Source: Verrucomicrobiia bacterium
Lineage (GTDB): Bacteria > Verrucomicrobiota > Verrucomicrobiia > Verrucomicrobiales > Akkermansiaceae
NCBI GenBank assembly: GCA_030432565.1
Contig: JAUIGV010000013.1
Span: forward strand, 62,001 to 126,000
Direction: 5' to 3'
DNA length: 64,000 nucleotides
The translations under genes and the position numbers were made by a program. The notes below the pieces were generated by a model. It was not told the origin of the DNA. It searched no databases and saw only the letters and a list, made by a program, of their open reading frames with translations. Position 1 is the stretch's first letter. Every line of letters begins with the position of its first letter. Below are positions 35,568 to 44,383 of the stretch, one piece after another.

Positions 35568-38078
35568 ATGGTCCGGTCACTGTTGTTGCCCCCCCTTTTC
35601 GTTGCCTCCGCATTTGCCGGTCCCGATCCGGTCGTCCTCTACCAATTCAATGAAGATAGCAGCTCGCAAATCATCGATTCCTCCGGCGTCAACCCACCTG
35701 CCCACCTTGAAATCCCGGATCAAAAATCGCTGAAGCGCGCATCCGGCTCCCTCACCCTCCTCCGCCCCACTTTTCTCGCCTCCAAGACTCCCCCCACCAA
35801 GCTCATCAACGCTGTCAAAAAATCAGGCGAAATCACCATCAGCGCCTGGATTACTCCGGCCAATCTTTCTCAATCCGGTCCTGCACGAATCGTCACCATC
35901 TCGCGAGACTCCTCAAATCGCAACGCCACTCTCGGTCAGGACAAAAGCACCTTCGACGCCCGCTTTCGCACCGACAGAACCGGGACGAACGGAACCCCCT
36001 CACTTTCCTCGGGAAAAGTCCTCACGAAACAAACTCATGTCGTCTTCACCAGATCGAAGAACGGCAAGGGCACAACGTTCATCAACGGGCGCCAAAGCGG
36101 ACAACGGAATTTCTCCGGATCACCCGTAAATTGGGATGGCGGCTACCGCATCGCTCTTGGAAATGAACTATCAAATGACCGCCCCTGGCTTGGAACCTTC
36201 CACCAGGTCGCCATTTACGCCGATGCCCTTTCACCAACCGACATCGCCAAGCTTTTCCAAAACGGCCTCGCCCCTCCCAAACCCAAATCTCCCGCCGACC
36301 GGAGCCGCACTCTGTTTATCAATCACATCGAGCCAATCATTGCCAAACACTGCCTGGAATGTCACGACTCGACCACGGCCGAGGGCGATCTTGACCTTTC
36401 CCATAAAAGCACCGCGTTTCTGGATCCGGAGATCATCTCCGCCGGGCACCTCAAAAAGAGCCTCGTCTGGGAATCCGTCGAATCAGATGAGATGCCTGAG
36501 AAACGCGCCCCTCTTTCTGCCGAGGAAAAAGCACACCTCCGTGAGTGGATCGAAACCGGCGCGATCTGGAGCAGCGAGCATCTTGACCCTGCCGCGCATC
36601 TTCTCATCACCAACCCAAAAAAGTTCCCGCGTCGCCTCACCACTTCGGAATACATCGCCACCGTCAAGGCCGCCACCGGCGTCGACATCGAGAAGGAGGC
36701 TCGCGAACTCCTGCCGCCAGACCTCCGCACCGACGGATTCAGCAACACCGCCTACAACCTCGGCGTCGACCTCAAGCACGTCGAAGCCCATGCCAAACTC
36801 GCCAACCTCATCGTCGCCAAACTCGACGTCCCAAAGTTCGCCCGCCGCTTCTCAGGCAATCGCAAAACGATTCAAAATGCGATCCGCCCCCACCTCCAGT
36901 CGGTCGGCACCTGGCTGCTCCGCGGTCCGCTTTCCGGCCGTGAAATTGATCTCTACCAGGGCATCGTCACCAGCGTTGGAGCATCCGGCGGTGATTTTGA
37001 TTCAGCCTTTGCCTATGTGCTTCGCGGCATGCTCCAGTCCCCCCGCTTTCTCTACCGTATCGAGGGAGAGGGCTCACCCGACTCCTACGAACTTGCCTCA
37101 CGCCTGAGCTATCTCGTCTGGGGCGGACCACCTGATCAGGAACTTTTTGACGCCGCCAAAAATCACTCACTCCACGATCCCGGGCAACTTCGCAAACAAG
37201 TGATCAGGTTGCTGAATGACCCCCGTGCCGTCGCCCAATCGCAGACCTTCATTTCGGAATGGCTCAATCTCGATCACCTCAAAAATCTCCAGCCCAATCG
37301 AACAGAATTCCCCGAGTGGAAACCCGAACTCGCAGAAGACATGCGGCGTGAAACCCTCGCCTTTGCCAAACACCTCCTCTGGGAGGAGAAGCGTCCCCTC
37401 GGCGACCTCCTCAACGCCCGCGTCACCTTCCTTACCCCTGATCTCGCAAAACACTACCGACTCAAACCCAAGTCCGATCCATTCACCAAGTACGACTTAA
37501 GCAGTACTCCACGGGGCGGACTTCTCACCCAGGGCAGCCTCCTCACCATCGGAGGCGACGAAGCCTCCATGGTCACCCGGGGCCTCTTTGTTCTGCACGA
37601 CCTTCTTCGGGGCTCGGTCAAAGACCCGCCACCTGGAGTCGACACCACACCCGTCCCATCCGCACCCGGGCTTTCCCAGCGAAAAGTCGCCGAGCGCCGG
37701 ATGCTCGATCAATCATGCGGCGGATGCCACGCCAAGTTCGAACCTCTCGCCTTCGGCCTTGAGCAATATGACGGACTCGCCCGCTATGCCACCCGCGACC
37801 ATTTCAAAAATGAACTCCGCCAGGATGGCGAAATCCTCATTCCCGGAACTGCCCAAACAGTCAAATACAAGACCTCGCGCGAACTCATGGATCTGCTCGC
37901 CAAAAGCCCCCGCGTGCGTCAGAATATCATCTGGAAGCTCGCGCAATTTTCATTGGGCCGCCCCATCGCTACAACTGATCGACCTCACCTTGACTCCATT
38001 TTTTCGCAAGTCCGCGAAAACCAATCCTACCAAAACGTCATCCTCCATCTCGCCACCTCCCCTCTCGTCACCGAGTAA
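35568..38078 (+). CDS. Secreted LamG + multi-domain cytochrome (PSCyt1/DUF1587/DUF1595/DUF1592/DUF1588/DUF1585)
   Basis: A protein of 836 residues. The signal peptide is at 1-17. A LamG-type domain (about 20-220; ITISAWITPANLSQSGPARI) is followed by a cytochrome c site CLECH at 262-266. The planctomycete-type series comes next: DUF1587 (about 340-405; RRLTTSEYIATVKAATGVDI), DUF1595 (about 430-490), DUF1592 (about 490-620; RYRLSYLVWGG-type region) and DUF1588, with a second haem-type site CGGCH at 717-721. DUF1585 lies at the end (WKLAQFSLGRPIATTD). The DUF1552 partner starts 20 bp downstream. It is a paralogue of the gene at 5184-7745 but with a LamG fusion and without the coiled-coil insert. 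Its role is presumed to be extracytoplasmic redox chemistry. Confidence 0.92.
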   Translation: MVRSLLLPPLFVASAFAGPDPVVLYQFNEDSSSQIIDSSGVNPPAHLEIPDQKSLKRASGSLTLLRPTFLASKTPPTKLINAVKKSGEITISAWITPANLSQSGPARIVTISRDSSNRNATLGQDKSTFDARFRTDRTGTNGTPSLSSGKVLTKQTHVVFTRSKNGKGTTFINGRQSGQRNFSGSPVNWDGGYRIALGNELSNDRPWLGTFHQVAIYADALSPTDIAKLFQNGLAPPKPKSPADRSRTLFINHIEPIIAKHCLECHDSTTAEGDLDLSHKSTAFLDPEIISAGHLKKSLVWESVESDEMPEKRAPLSAEEKAHLREWIETGAIWSSEHLDPAAHLLITNPKKFPRRLTTSEYIATVKAATGVDIEKEARELLPPDLRTDGFSNTAYNLGVDLKHVEAHAKLANLIVAKLDVPKFARRFSGNRKTIQNAIRPHLQSVGTWLLRGPLSGREIDLYQGIVTSVGASGGDFDSAFAYVLRGMLQSPRFLYRIEGEGSPDSYELASRLSYLVWGGPPDQELFDAAKNHSLHDPGQLRKQVIRLLNDPRAVAQSQTFISEWLNLDHLKNLQPNRTEFPEWKPELAEDMRRETLAFAKHLLWEEKRPLGDLLNARVTFLTPDLAKHYRLKPKSDPFTKYDLSSTPRGGLLTQGSLLTIGGDEASMVTRGLFVLHDLLRGSVKDPPPGVDTTPVPSAPGLSQRKVAERRMLDQSCGGCHAKFEPLAFGLEQYDGLARYATRDHFKNELRQDGEILIPGTAQTVKYKTSRELMDLLAKSPRVRQNIIWKLAQFSLGRPIATTDRPHLDSIFSQVRENQSYQNVILHLATSPLVTE

Positions 38079-38098
38079 AATTTCCACCCTTCCTTCCC

Positions 38099-39490
38099 AT
38101 GAACCGCCGCACCCTCCTTCGCTCCCTTGCCGGAACCACCATCGGACTTCCATTCCTCGAAGAAATGTCAGCCGCCACCAGGAGCGCAGATGCCGCCATC
38201 CCCATGCGCGCCTTCAACCTTTTCTTCGGTCTCGGCATTCCCTCGCCTCTTCAGCAGGAAGGATTCGATGGCGTCATGGAACCCCTCAAGCCACTCGCCG
38301 ACAAACTCCTCATCATGCGGGGAGTCGATCACGTCCGCGCCGACCAATCCGGCATCAACGCCCACTTCGACGGCTCATCCGCCGCCTTCACCGCCACCGC
38401 CCCGAATGGAGAAGCGCGCGCCGGCGGTGCTTCCCTTGACCAACTCCTCCGTCAGGCCCACTACCCGAAAGGCCAACCCGATGGCGTCGTCCCCACCCTT
38501 GTCGCCGGAACCTTTTTCCGGCGCAGCCGCATCTCCCGCTACGTCCATTCCTACCACGCCGACGGCACCGTCGCCGCCGCGATGCAGGAAAGACCCATCG
38601 ACCTCTTCACCCGGGTCTTCGGCAAAATCCAGGGTAATGACGACCTTGACGAACGCCTTCAACGAAGCGTTCTCGATTCCGTTCTCGAACAATACCGGCA
38701 CTACTCCGGCAAAAACTCCCCTCTCGGCTCCGCCTCCAAAGATCGATTTAAAAACCACCTCGACCGCATCCGCGAATACGAACAACGCGCCTTCCAGTTC
38801 GAAGTCGACAAAGACGCCCCACCTCGCCCCGAATCCTCACAACTTCCCCACGGAGGCAAAGCCGACCCCGGCGGCCAGGGCCTCGACATGCAGCTCGATG
38901 ACCTCGTCCGCGAATGGCGCCTCATGTCCGGACTCTACGCCCTCGCCATCCAGACCGATCGTGCCCGCTTCGGTTCCCTGACCTTCCTCGCCGCCGGCGA
39001 ACGACTCCGCATCAAAGGTGACTACATTTACAACGGCGAAAAGCGCTTCACCTTCGACGACTCCGCCCAGCTTCGGGCTTCCGGCGACAAAGGTTGCTCC
39101 CACGAGTGGTGGCATAAATTCAACGAGAAAAAGAAGAACGAACAACTCCGCGCCCACGCTCACATGAAGATGCGCGAAGTCGCTCACTTCCTCTCTCTCC
39201 TTTCAACGGAAGAGACCCGTGAAGCGAATGGCAAAACCATTCTCGAAAACGCCATGATCACCGTCTCGACGGAATCAGGTGATGGTCGTCATAACGACAC
39301 CAAACGCGAACTATCCGGCGTCTTCCACGCCTGCACCGGAGCCAACGGCCGCCTCAAAACCGGCCAAATTGTCGACGTCAATGCCGAGGGCCTTGATGTT
39401 TATAACACCATGGCCCGCACCACCGGCACCAAAGCCAAACTCGGCCCCCAAGACCGCACCGGAAAATTGATCGACAAGATCATCGCCTGA
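38099..39490 (+). CDS. DUF1552 protein with Tat-like signal (partner of the cytochrome upstream)
   Basis: A protein of 463 residues. MNRRTLLRSLAGTTIGLPFL is a twin-arginine-type export signal. The body follows DUF1552: a region of conserved His around INAHFDGSSAAFTATAPNGE, then SKDRFKNHLDRIREYEQRAF and VSTESGDGRHNDTKRELSGV. It lies 20 bp after the LamG-cytochrome gene, the same pair composition as 7753/5184 but in reverse gene order: here cytochrome first, there DUF1552 first. Function unknown; no metal-binding residue set can be assigned with confidence. Confidence 0.9.
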   Translation: MNRRTLLRSLAGTTIGLPFLEEMSAATRSADAAIPMRAFNLFFGLGIPSPLQQEGFDGVMEPLKPLADKLLIMRGVDHVRADQSGINAHFDGSSAAFTATAPNGEARAGGASLDQLLRQAHYPKGQPDGVVPTLVAGTFFRRSRISRYVHSYHADGTVAAAMQERPIDLFTRVFGKIQGNDDLDERLQRSVLDSVLEQYRHYSGKNSPLGSASKDRFKNHLDRIREYEQRAFQFEVDKDAPPRPESSQLPHGGKADPGGQGLDMQLDDLVREWRLMSGLYALAIQTDRARFGSLTFLAAGERLRIKGDYIYNGEKRFTFDDSAQLRASGDKGCSHEWWHKFNEKKKNEQLRAHAHMKMREVAHFLSLLSTEETREANGKTILENAMITVSTESGDGRHNDTKRELSGVFHACTGANGRLKTGQIVDVNAEGLDVYNTMARTTGTKAKLGPQDRTGKLIDKIIA

Positions 39491-39641
39491 CCCGTCATCG
39501 TTATCCAGAAGGATCGGTAGTGAAAAGTATGGAGTGAGGAGGCAATCCCTTCTCTCCCAAGGGCGAACCATCTGTTTTTGCGATCCTTAAATTAGAAGTA
39601 TCGATTTACGAAATGGCGCCAAAGTTGGCTAGATCAGGAAT

Positions 39642-40121
39642 ATGTCCCGCCCGATTCTCTTACTCATCTCCACCGGCGTGCTCGCCTCCTCACTCCCTTC
39701 CTGCACTGTCCTTCTCGCGGCAACTGAGAAATACAGACCGCATCTCAAACCATCTCAGACGCGGACAGAGGTGCACCGAAAGTTGGGAAAACCCCGGTCC
39801 TCGACAAACTTCCCAAAGCCGATGCCCCTAAAAAACACCCCGGCTTTCAAAGAGAGGCCCGACGAACTCTCGCATCTCACCATGAATCTGCCGGTCTCCT
39901 GCCGGGAAGACTTCGTCACCTGGGGAACCTACACCCATGGTGCGGGCGGTTTTTCGCAACAGGAAATATTCGCTCTTTACTCCGCCTTCTCCCTTTTCCT
40001 GCTTGAGCCGCTCATCGCTCCATTTGCGACCATGAATTGGGTCTTTGGCCGGTTTGAGCGAAATGAGATTTCCGTTTGGTATTCTCCCTCAGGCAATTAC
40101 GTCGATCAACACTGGGAATAA
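39642..40121 (+). CDS. Hypothetical lipoprotein
   Basis: A protein of 159 residues with a signal peptide and lipobox (VLASSLPSC, Cys21). The mature part starts TVLLAATEKYRPHLKPSQ and TRTEVHRKLGKPRSSTNF, the latter resembling the SmpA/BamE-like lipoprotein pattern in which a helix-loop sets up a short beta hairpin. A hydrophobic stretch (about 110-130; YSAFSLFLLEPLIAPFA) is unusual for that family and may be a membrane helix. Its stop is 96 bp before the serS start codon. Confidence 0.6.
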   Translation: MSRPILLLISTGVLASSLPSCTVLLAATEKYRPHLKPSQTRTEVHRKLGKPRSSTNFPKPMPLKNTPAFKERPDELSHLTMNLPVSCREDFVTWGTYTHGAGGFSQQEIFALYSAFSLFLLEPLIAPFATMNWVFGRFERNEISVWYSPSGNYVDQHWE

Positions 40122-40217
40122 ATGCCCCTGCGGTCAGGCGGGATGAATCTACCTTTGCCAGACCCGCGGAAATCGGGTAAGCGCCTTGCGGATTCACGAA
40201 ACATCCAATCTCTCACC

Positions 40218-41483
40218 ATGCTCGACATCAAAGTCATCCGCGAAAATCCTGAACTCGTCAAAGAACGCCTCGCCAATCGTCACGATGGCTCCGCCGATCT
40301 TATCGACGAAGTCCTCGCTTGCGACGAGACCCGCCGCAAAAACGAAACGGCCAAGCAGGTCCTGCAGTCCGAGCGCAAAGCAACCTCCAAGGAAATTGGA
40401 AAACTCCGCGCCAATGGCGAAGATTCCTCTGGCATCGAAGCCGAAGTCAAGAAGATCGGCGAACAAATCAAGGCTCTCGACGACGAAGGAAGTAAGGCCG
40501 CCAAGCGCCAGAACGAACTTCTTCTTAACATCCCGAATCTTCCACACGAAGATTGTCCGGTTGGTGCTGACGAGGAAGCCAACCCCATTATCCGCAGCTG
40601 GGGAGAAAAGCCATCTCTCGCCAATGCCCGCGATCACCTCGATCTCGCTGAAGAAAAAGGCCTCATCAGCTTCGACGATGGTGCGCGCCTCTCGGGATCC
40701 GGCTTTGCGGTCTATCGAGGCAAGGGAGCCCGGCTCCAACGTGCCCTCATCCAATTCCTCCTCGATCTTCAAAGCCGTGAAAACGGCTATGAAGAGGTCA
40801 ACGTTCCCCACATCATCAAGCGCGAATGCATGGAGGGAACCGGCCAGCTCCCCAAGTTCGAGGACGACATGTATGGCACGGAAAACAACGAGTTTTTCCT
40901 CGCGCCAACCGCCGAGGTTCCTGTCACCAATCTCTACCGCGACACCCTCCTCGCCAAAAGCGAACTCCCCATCAAAATGACCGCCCATACTCCTTGCTTC
41001 CGCCGCGAAGCAGGCAGCGCGGGTCGTGACAATCGCGGCATCATTCGCATGCACCAGTTCGACAAGGTCGAGCTCGTCCAAATTGTCGATCCCGCCACCT
41101 CAATGGCTGTTCTTGAAGAACTCACCGGCCACGCCGAAGCCGCTCTTCAAAAGCTAGGCCTGCATTATCAGGTGATCGAGCTCTGCACCGGCGACGTCGG
41201 CTTCAGCTCTTGCAAAACCTATGATATCGAGGTCTGGGCACCCGGCCAGGGCAAGTATCTCGAAGTCTCCAGCTGCTCGTGCTTCGGAGATTATCAGGCA
41301 CGCCGCATGAAGCTCCGCTACAAGGATGCCGAGGGAAAAAACATCTTCTGCCACACTTTAAATGGCTCCGGCACTGCCCTGCCGCGCCTTCTCGTGGCCC
41401 TCCTGGAGCAATGCCAGGATTCCGATGGAACTATTCACATCCCCGAAGCACTCCAGCCCTATTACGGCGAGGCAACTCTCTGA
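40218..41483 (+). CDS. serS: Seryl-tRNA synthetase
   Basis: A protein of 421 residues from ATG 40218 (MLDIKVIRENPELVKERLAN), matching the usual N-terminus; upstream in-frame codons are spurious. Residues 1-105 form the long antiparallel coiled coil that binds the extra arm of tRNA-Ser. The class II core carries TAEVPVTNLYRD, motif 2 FRREAGSAGRDNRGIIRMHQ, and motif 3 LNGSGTALPRLLVALLEQCQ. It charges tRNA-Ser, and in organisms that use selenocysteine also tRNA-Sec as the first step. A clear terminator follows at 41507. Confidence 0.97.
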   Translation: MLDIKVIRENPELVKERLANRHDGSADLIDEVLACDETRRKNETAKQVLQSERKATSKEIGKLRANGEDSSGIEAEVKKIGEQIKALDDEGSKAAKRQNELLLNIPNLPHEDCPVGADEEANPIIRSWGEKPSLANARDHLDLAEEKGLISFDDGARLSGSGFAVYRGKGARLQRALIQFLLDLQSRENGYEEVNVPHIIKRECMEGTGQLPKFEDDMYGTENNEFFLAPTAEVPVTNLYRDTLLAKSELPIKMTAHTPCFRREAGSAGRDNRGIIRMHQFDKVELVQIVDPATSMAVLEELTGHAEAALQKLGLHYQVIELCTGDVGFSSCKTYDIEVWAPGQGKYLEVSSCSCFGDYQARRMKLRYKDAEGKNIFCHTLNGSGTALPRLLVALLEQCQDSDGTIHIPEALQPYYGEATL

Positions 41484-41506
41484 TCGACGTCCTCCTTTAC
41501 AGCTTC

Positions 41507-41538
41507 AACAGCCCATCGTTCCCGCGATTGGGCTGTTT
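41507..41538 (+). terminator. Terminator of serS
   Basis: AACAGCCCATCG / CGATTGGGCTGTT (41507-41518 with 41524-41537, one bulge) around TTCCCG, followed by TCATTTTTCG. Confidence 0.85.
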
Positions 41539-41564
41539 CATTTTTCGTTACGGAAATATATTTT

Positions 41565-41586
41565 ACTTTCAGTAATTACTGAAAGT
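41565..41586. promoter_or_regulatory. Perfect 22-bp palindrome, candidate operator
   Basis: The sequence centred between 41575 and 41576 (ACTTTCAGTAA and its mirror TTACTGAAAGT) is a perfect dyad, set in AT-rich DNA just after the serS terminator and 30 bp before the ATG of the gene at 41617. Its position relative to a start codon suggests binding of a dimeric repressor. No T-tract follows, so it is not a terminator. Confidence 0.6.
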
Positions 41587-41616
41587 TTTACTTTTAATGT
41601 ACTTCTGTTCTGTTAA

Positions 41617-42546
41617 ATGGTTCCCATGAAATCGCCTTACGATCCACCGGAGGAATCACTTCAAGCTGAACCTCTCCCACCCAGACCAGTTCCCGAAGCC
41701 GTGGTTTTCATCATTGTTTTGGCCGCCATTTCCGTGAGCTGGCGCCTTCTGGCGGGAAGTGGATTGAGAGGATCTGGCCTTCTTTACATCGGAATGCCCA
41801 CTGCGCTTGCCATCCTGCTGGCTTACCTCCCCGCTCCCGGCTCAGCGACCGGAAAAATCATGAAAGGCATCACCCTCTTTCTGCTGCTGGTCGGAATTTT
41901 GCTGATCGAGGGCTTGATTTGCATCCTGATCGCAGCCCCCCTTTTCTACGGTGTTGGGGCGATCATCGGAGTCATCGCCGACGGTCGCGAACGCCGCCGC
42001 AAGAGAACCCTCAATTGCTCTCTCAGCCTCGCGCTTCTCTTTTTCAGTCTTGAGGGCGTCACCGGCATCCTCAGCTTTGACCGAAACGAATCGGTCGTGG
42101 TGGAACATCAAACCAAACTCTCTTCCACCGAGGTTCGCGCCGCCCTGGCAGCCGGACCCGACTTCGATCTCTCAGAATTGCCGCTCTTCCTGATGGCCGG
42201 ATTTCCAACGCCGCAAGAAATCTCTGGCGTCGGCCTCGAACCCGGCAGCCGGTGGACCATCCAATGGCAGGGACCGGATGGGTTCGACCCGCTCACGGTC
42301 GAAGTCGTGGAATCGTCGGCAAATCGAATTGTCTTCGACTGCGTTGAGAACGAATCGAAAATCGGTGAGTGGGTGAACATTAAAAACATCATCTGGGATC
42401 TCCAACCCATTGATTCCGGAACGACCGTCTCAATGACTTTGAAATACGAGCGCCTCCTCGATCCAGCCTGGTATTTCAAGCCGATCCAGCGCTATGGCGT
42501 CCGTAAAGCCGGCGAATATTTCATGAGCCAGACCTTTCGGAATTGA
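41617..42546 (+). CDS. Membrane protein with SRPBCC-like C-terminal domain
   Basis: A protein of 309 residues; ATG 41617 or ATG 41626 may be the start. Three to four membrane helices (about residues 28-150) are separated by short loops; the charged stretch GRERRRKRTLNC marks a cytoplasmic side. The C-terminal half (about 165-300; QTKLSSTEVRAALAAGPDFD, RWTIQWQGPDGFDPLTVEVV) has the beta-rich layout of START/SRPBCC ligand-binding domains. The stop overlaps the start of the next gene by one base (TGATG), so the two are coupled and likely work together. A candidate operator palindrome lies 30 bp upstream. Confidence 0.6.
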   Translation: MVPMKSPYDPPEESLQAEPLPPRPVPEAVVFIIVLAAISVSWRLLAGSGLRGSGLLYIGMPTALAILLAYLPAPGSATGKIMKGITLFLLLVGILLIEGLICILIAAPLFYGVGAIIGVIADGRERRRKRTLNCSLSLALLFFSLEGVTGILSFDRNESVVVEHQTKLSSTEVRAALAAGPDFDLSELPLFLMAGFPTPQEISGVGLEPGSRWTIQWQGPDGFDPLTVEVVESSANRIVFDCVENESKIGEWVNIKNIIWDLQPIDSGTTVSMTLKYERLLDPAWYFKPIQRYGVRKAGEYFMSQTFRN

Positions 42547-43832
42547 TGACCGACACCTGGAAAATTGAAGCCGCCGCGCTTTATCTTCCCATCGTCGCTG
42601 CCACGATTCTACTGGGCTGGCTGGTCCCCCATCGGCGCATTCGCATCGGACTTGTCCTAACCTGCGGATGGCAGGCCGCGACTCTCCCGTGGGTGAATCT
42701 CTGGGCCAATGAACTCGGTTTCTGGACCTTCCATCCTGAAGGTTCAGCACTCTTTGGGATGCCACTTCCCTTCTACTTCGGCTGGATCATTCTCTGGGGA
42801 TTGATCGTTCCCTTGATCGCCGGACGGCTTCCGGTTCGGCACCCGATGTGGTGGGTAGCTGCCGGAGCACTTCTCCTCGATCTTCTGACCATGCCACTCC
42901 TCGAGCCGTTCTTGATCCTCGGCCCCCGATGGATCCTCGGCGAAGTGGCCCTCCTCTCCGCCTGCCTGGCTCCCGCTCTTGTTCTGGCACATCACACCTT
43001 TTTGGATCAAAACCCCAAAGTCCGCGCACTTCTTATATCGCTTGCCTTCACCCTTCTCACCTTGGGTGTCCTTCCATTTGTTCGGGAACCGTCGATGGCC
43101 ACCTTTCTAGGAGATTTTCGACATGAGCGCACGCCATGGGGTCACCTGTCCAATCTCGCGATCGTGATTATTCTTGGCGTGCCCGCAATGGCGGGAGTCC
43201 GGGAATTCGCCACCGTCGGTCAGGGAACGCCCATCCCTTTCGATCCACCCAAAAACCTCGTTACCACCGGGATTTATGCCTACTTGCGAAATCCCATGCA
43301 AACCTCGCTGGTGGCAACCCTTCTCGTTTGGTCACACTATCTTCAGAGCGAAATCTCTCTTTTGCTCGCGGCCGCCGGCGTGATTTACTCACTTGGTTTT
43401 GCCCGATGGTCCGAAGGCGCTGATCTCATCCAAAAGCACGGAGTCAGGTGGCAAAATTATCGCAATTCCGTCCGTCCCTGGCTTCCAAACCTTTTTCCCT
43501 GCGAGCAAGATAAAGCCTCGGTCATCTTTTTCGACCTCCGGTGTTGTCCCTGTCGCGAAGTGGCTCGATGGTTCGGCAAGCATCAACTGATCAGTCTGGA
43601 GCTTGCAGACACCGCCACCTTCAAAGGGCCGCCTCTCCTTCGCGTGACCTACCGCTACCCCGATGGCACCCTGCTCGGCGGCGTGGAAGCCATCGCCGCC
43701 GCCCTCTCCCATCTCCACCTCGGATGGGCTTGGCTCGGCTGGCTGATCCGACTGCCCATCATTCTGCCGCTTTCCGAAATCGCCTTCGGCAATGCCTTCT
43801 CCAATCGATCCCGGTGCGAACTTGACATTTAG
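42546..43832 (+). CDS. Fusion: lycopene-cyclase-like membrane domain + ICMT-type methyltransferase + DCC thioredoxin-like domain
   Basis: A protein of 428 residues starting with ATG 42546. The N-terminal 175 residues contain five or so membrane helices with LWANELGFWTFHPEGSALFG and FYFGWIILWGLIVPLIAGRL, resembling carotenoid (lycopene) cyclase-type domains. Residues about 190-320 match the isoprenylcysteine carboxyl methyltransferase/phospholipid methyltransferase fold: FDPPKNLVTTGIYAYLRNPM, then HGVRWQNYRNSVRPWLP. Residues about 325-420 form a DCC-type thioredoxin-like domain with VIFFDLRCCPCREVARWF, a CxxC site. All three parts are continuous in one frame. Assignment of the first domain is tentative. 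Confidence 0.7.
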   Translation: MTDTWKIEAAALYLPIVAATILLGWLVPHRRIRIGLVLTCGWQAATLPWVNLWANELGFWTFHPEGSALFGMPLPFYFGWIILWGLIVPLIAGRLPVRHPMWWVAAGALLLDLLTMPLLEPFLILGPRWILGEVALLSACLAPALVLAHHTFLDQNPKVRALLISLAFTLLTLGVLPFVREPSMATFLGDFRHERTPWGHLSNLAIVIILGVPAMAGVREFATVGQGTPIPFDPPKNLVTTGIYAYLRNPMQTSLVATLLVWSHYLQSEISLLLAAAGVIYSLGFARWSEGADLIQKHGVRWQNYRNSVRPWLPNLFPCEQDKASVIFFDLRCCPCREVARWFGKHQLISLELADTATFKGPPLLRVTYRYPDGTLLGGVEAIAAALSHLHLGWAWLGWLIRLPIILPLSEIAFGNAFSNRSRCELDI

Positions 43833-43849
43833 TGCTGTTTTTCCAACAT

Positions 43850-44317
43850 ATGCAAATGAAGGACAAGGCCCCCATCCTCTCATTGCAATGTCCCAAGCTT
43901 TGGCGGGAGATGCCGGGATCGGAGACGAAACGCTTCTGCGAGGAATGCGGACACCACGTTCAGAATCTCTCTCTCCTGAGCGAGGAAGAACGCAGCGAAC
44001 TTTTTCAGCGCGCAAAGACCGAAAGAGTTTGCGGCACCTATTATCGGGATCTTGATGGCAATCTCGTCACCGCCGATTCCGAGGCCAGCTTAACGGCAAA
44101 AATCCGGGCCCTCCGACTCGCGGCCTTTGCCGGAAGCGCGGTCGCCCTCGCTTCGTGTGCCAAAGAAGAAGAGCCACAACTTGTGGGACTCATTTGCGCT
44201 CCGGACGAAAATCACGAAGAACCCGCGATGCCAGCCACCGGCCCCACCTCTCCGCCGCACCCCGATGGGCTCCTTGGTGATTTCTCAAAAAAGGAGTCTT
44301 CTACCCCGAAAGAGTGA
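43850..44317 (+). CDS. Small protein with CxxC-type zinc-ribbon N-terminus
   Basis: A protein of 155 residues from ATG 43850 (or ATG 43856). The N-terminal half has CPKLWREMPG and RFCEECGHHVQNLSLLSEEE, the C-x(n)-RFCxxCxxxVxNLS pattern of a short zinc-ribbon protein that I recall from Verrucomicrobia. YRDLDGNLVT follows. The C-terminal part starts with an apparent membrane segment (LRLAAFAGSAVALASC) and a Pro/Glu-rich tail. It begins 18 bp after the fusion gene above, perhaps in the same transcript. Function unknown. Confidence 0.65.
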   Translation: MQMKDKAPILSLQCPKLWREMPGSETKRFCEECGHHVQNLSLLSEEERSELFQRAKTERVCGTYYRDLDGNLVTADSEASLTAKIRALRLAAFAGSAVALASCAKEEEPQLVGLICAPDENHEEPAMPATGPTSPPHPDGLLGDFSKKESSTPKE

Positions 44318-44383
44318 AAGGAAAACACGAATCGCGCAAAATACTTGCTTCCTTGGGATTCGTGGCTAAAACCGCCGCCCCGC

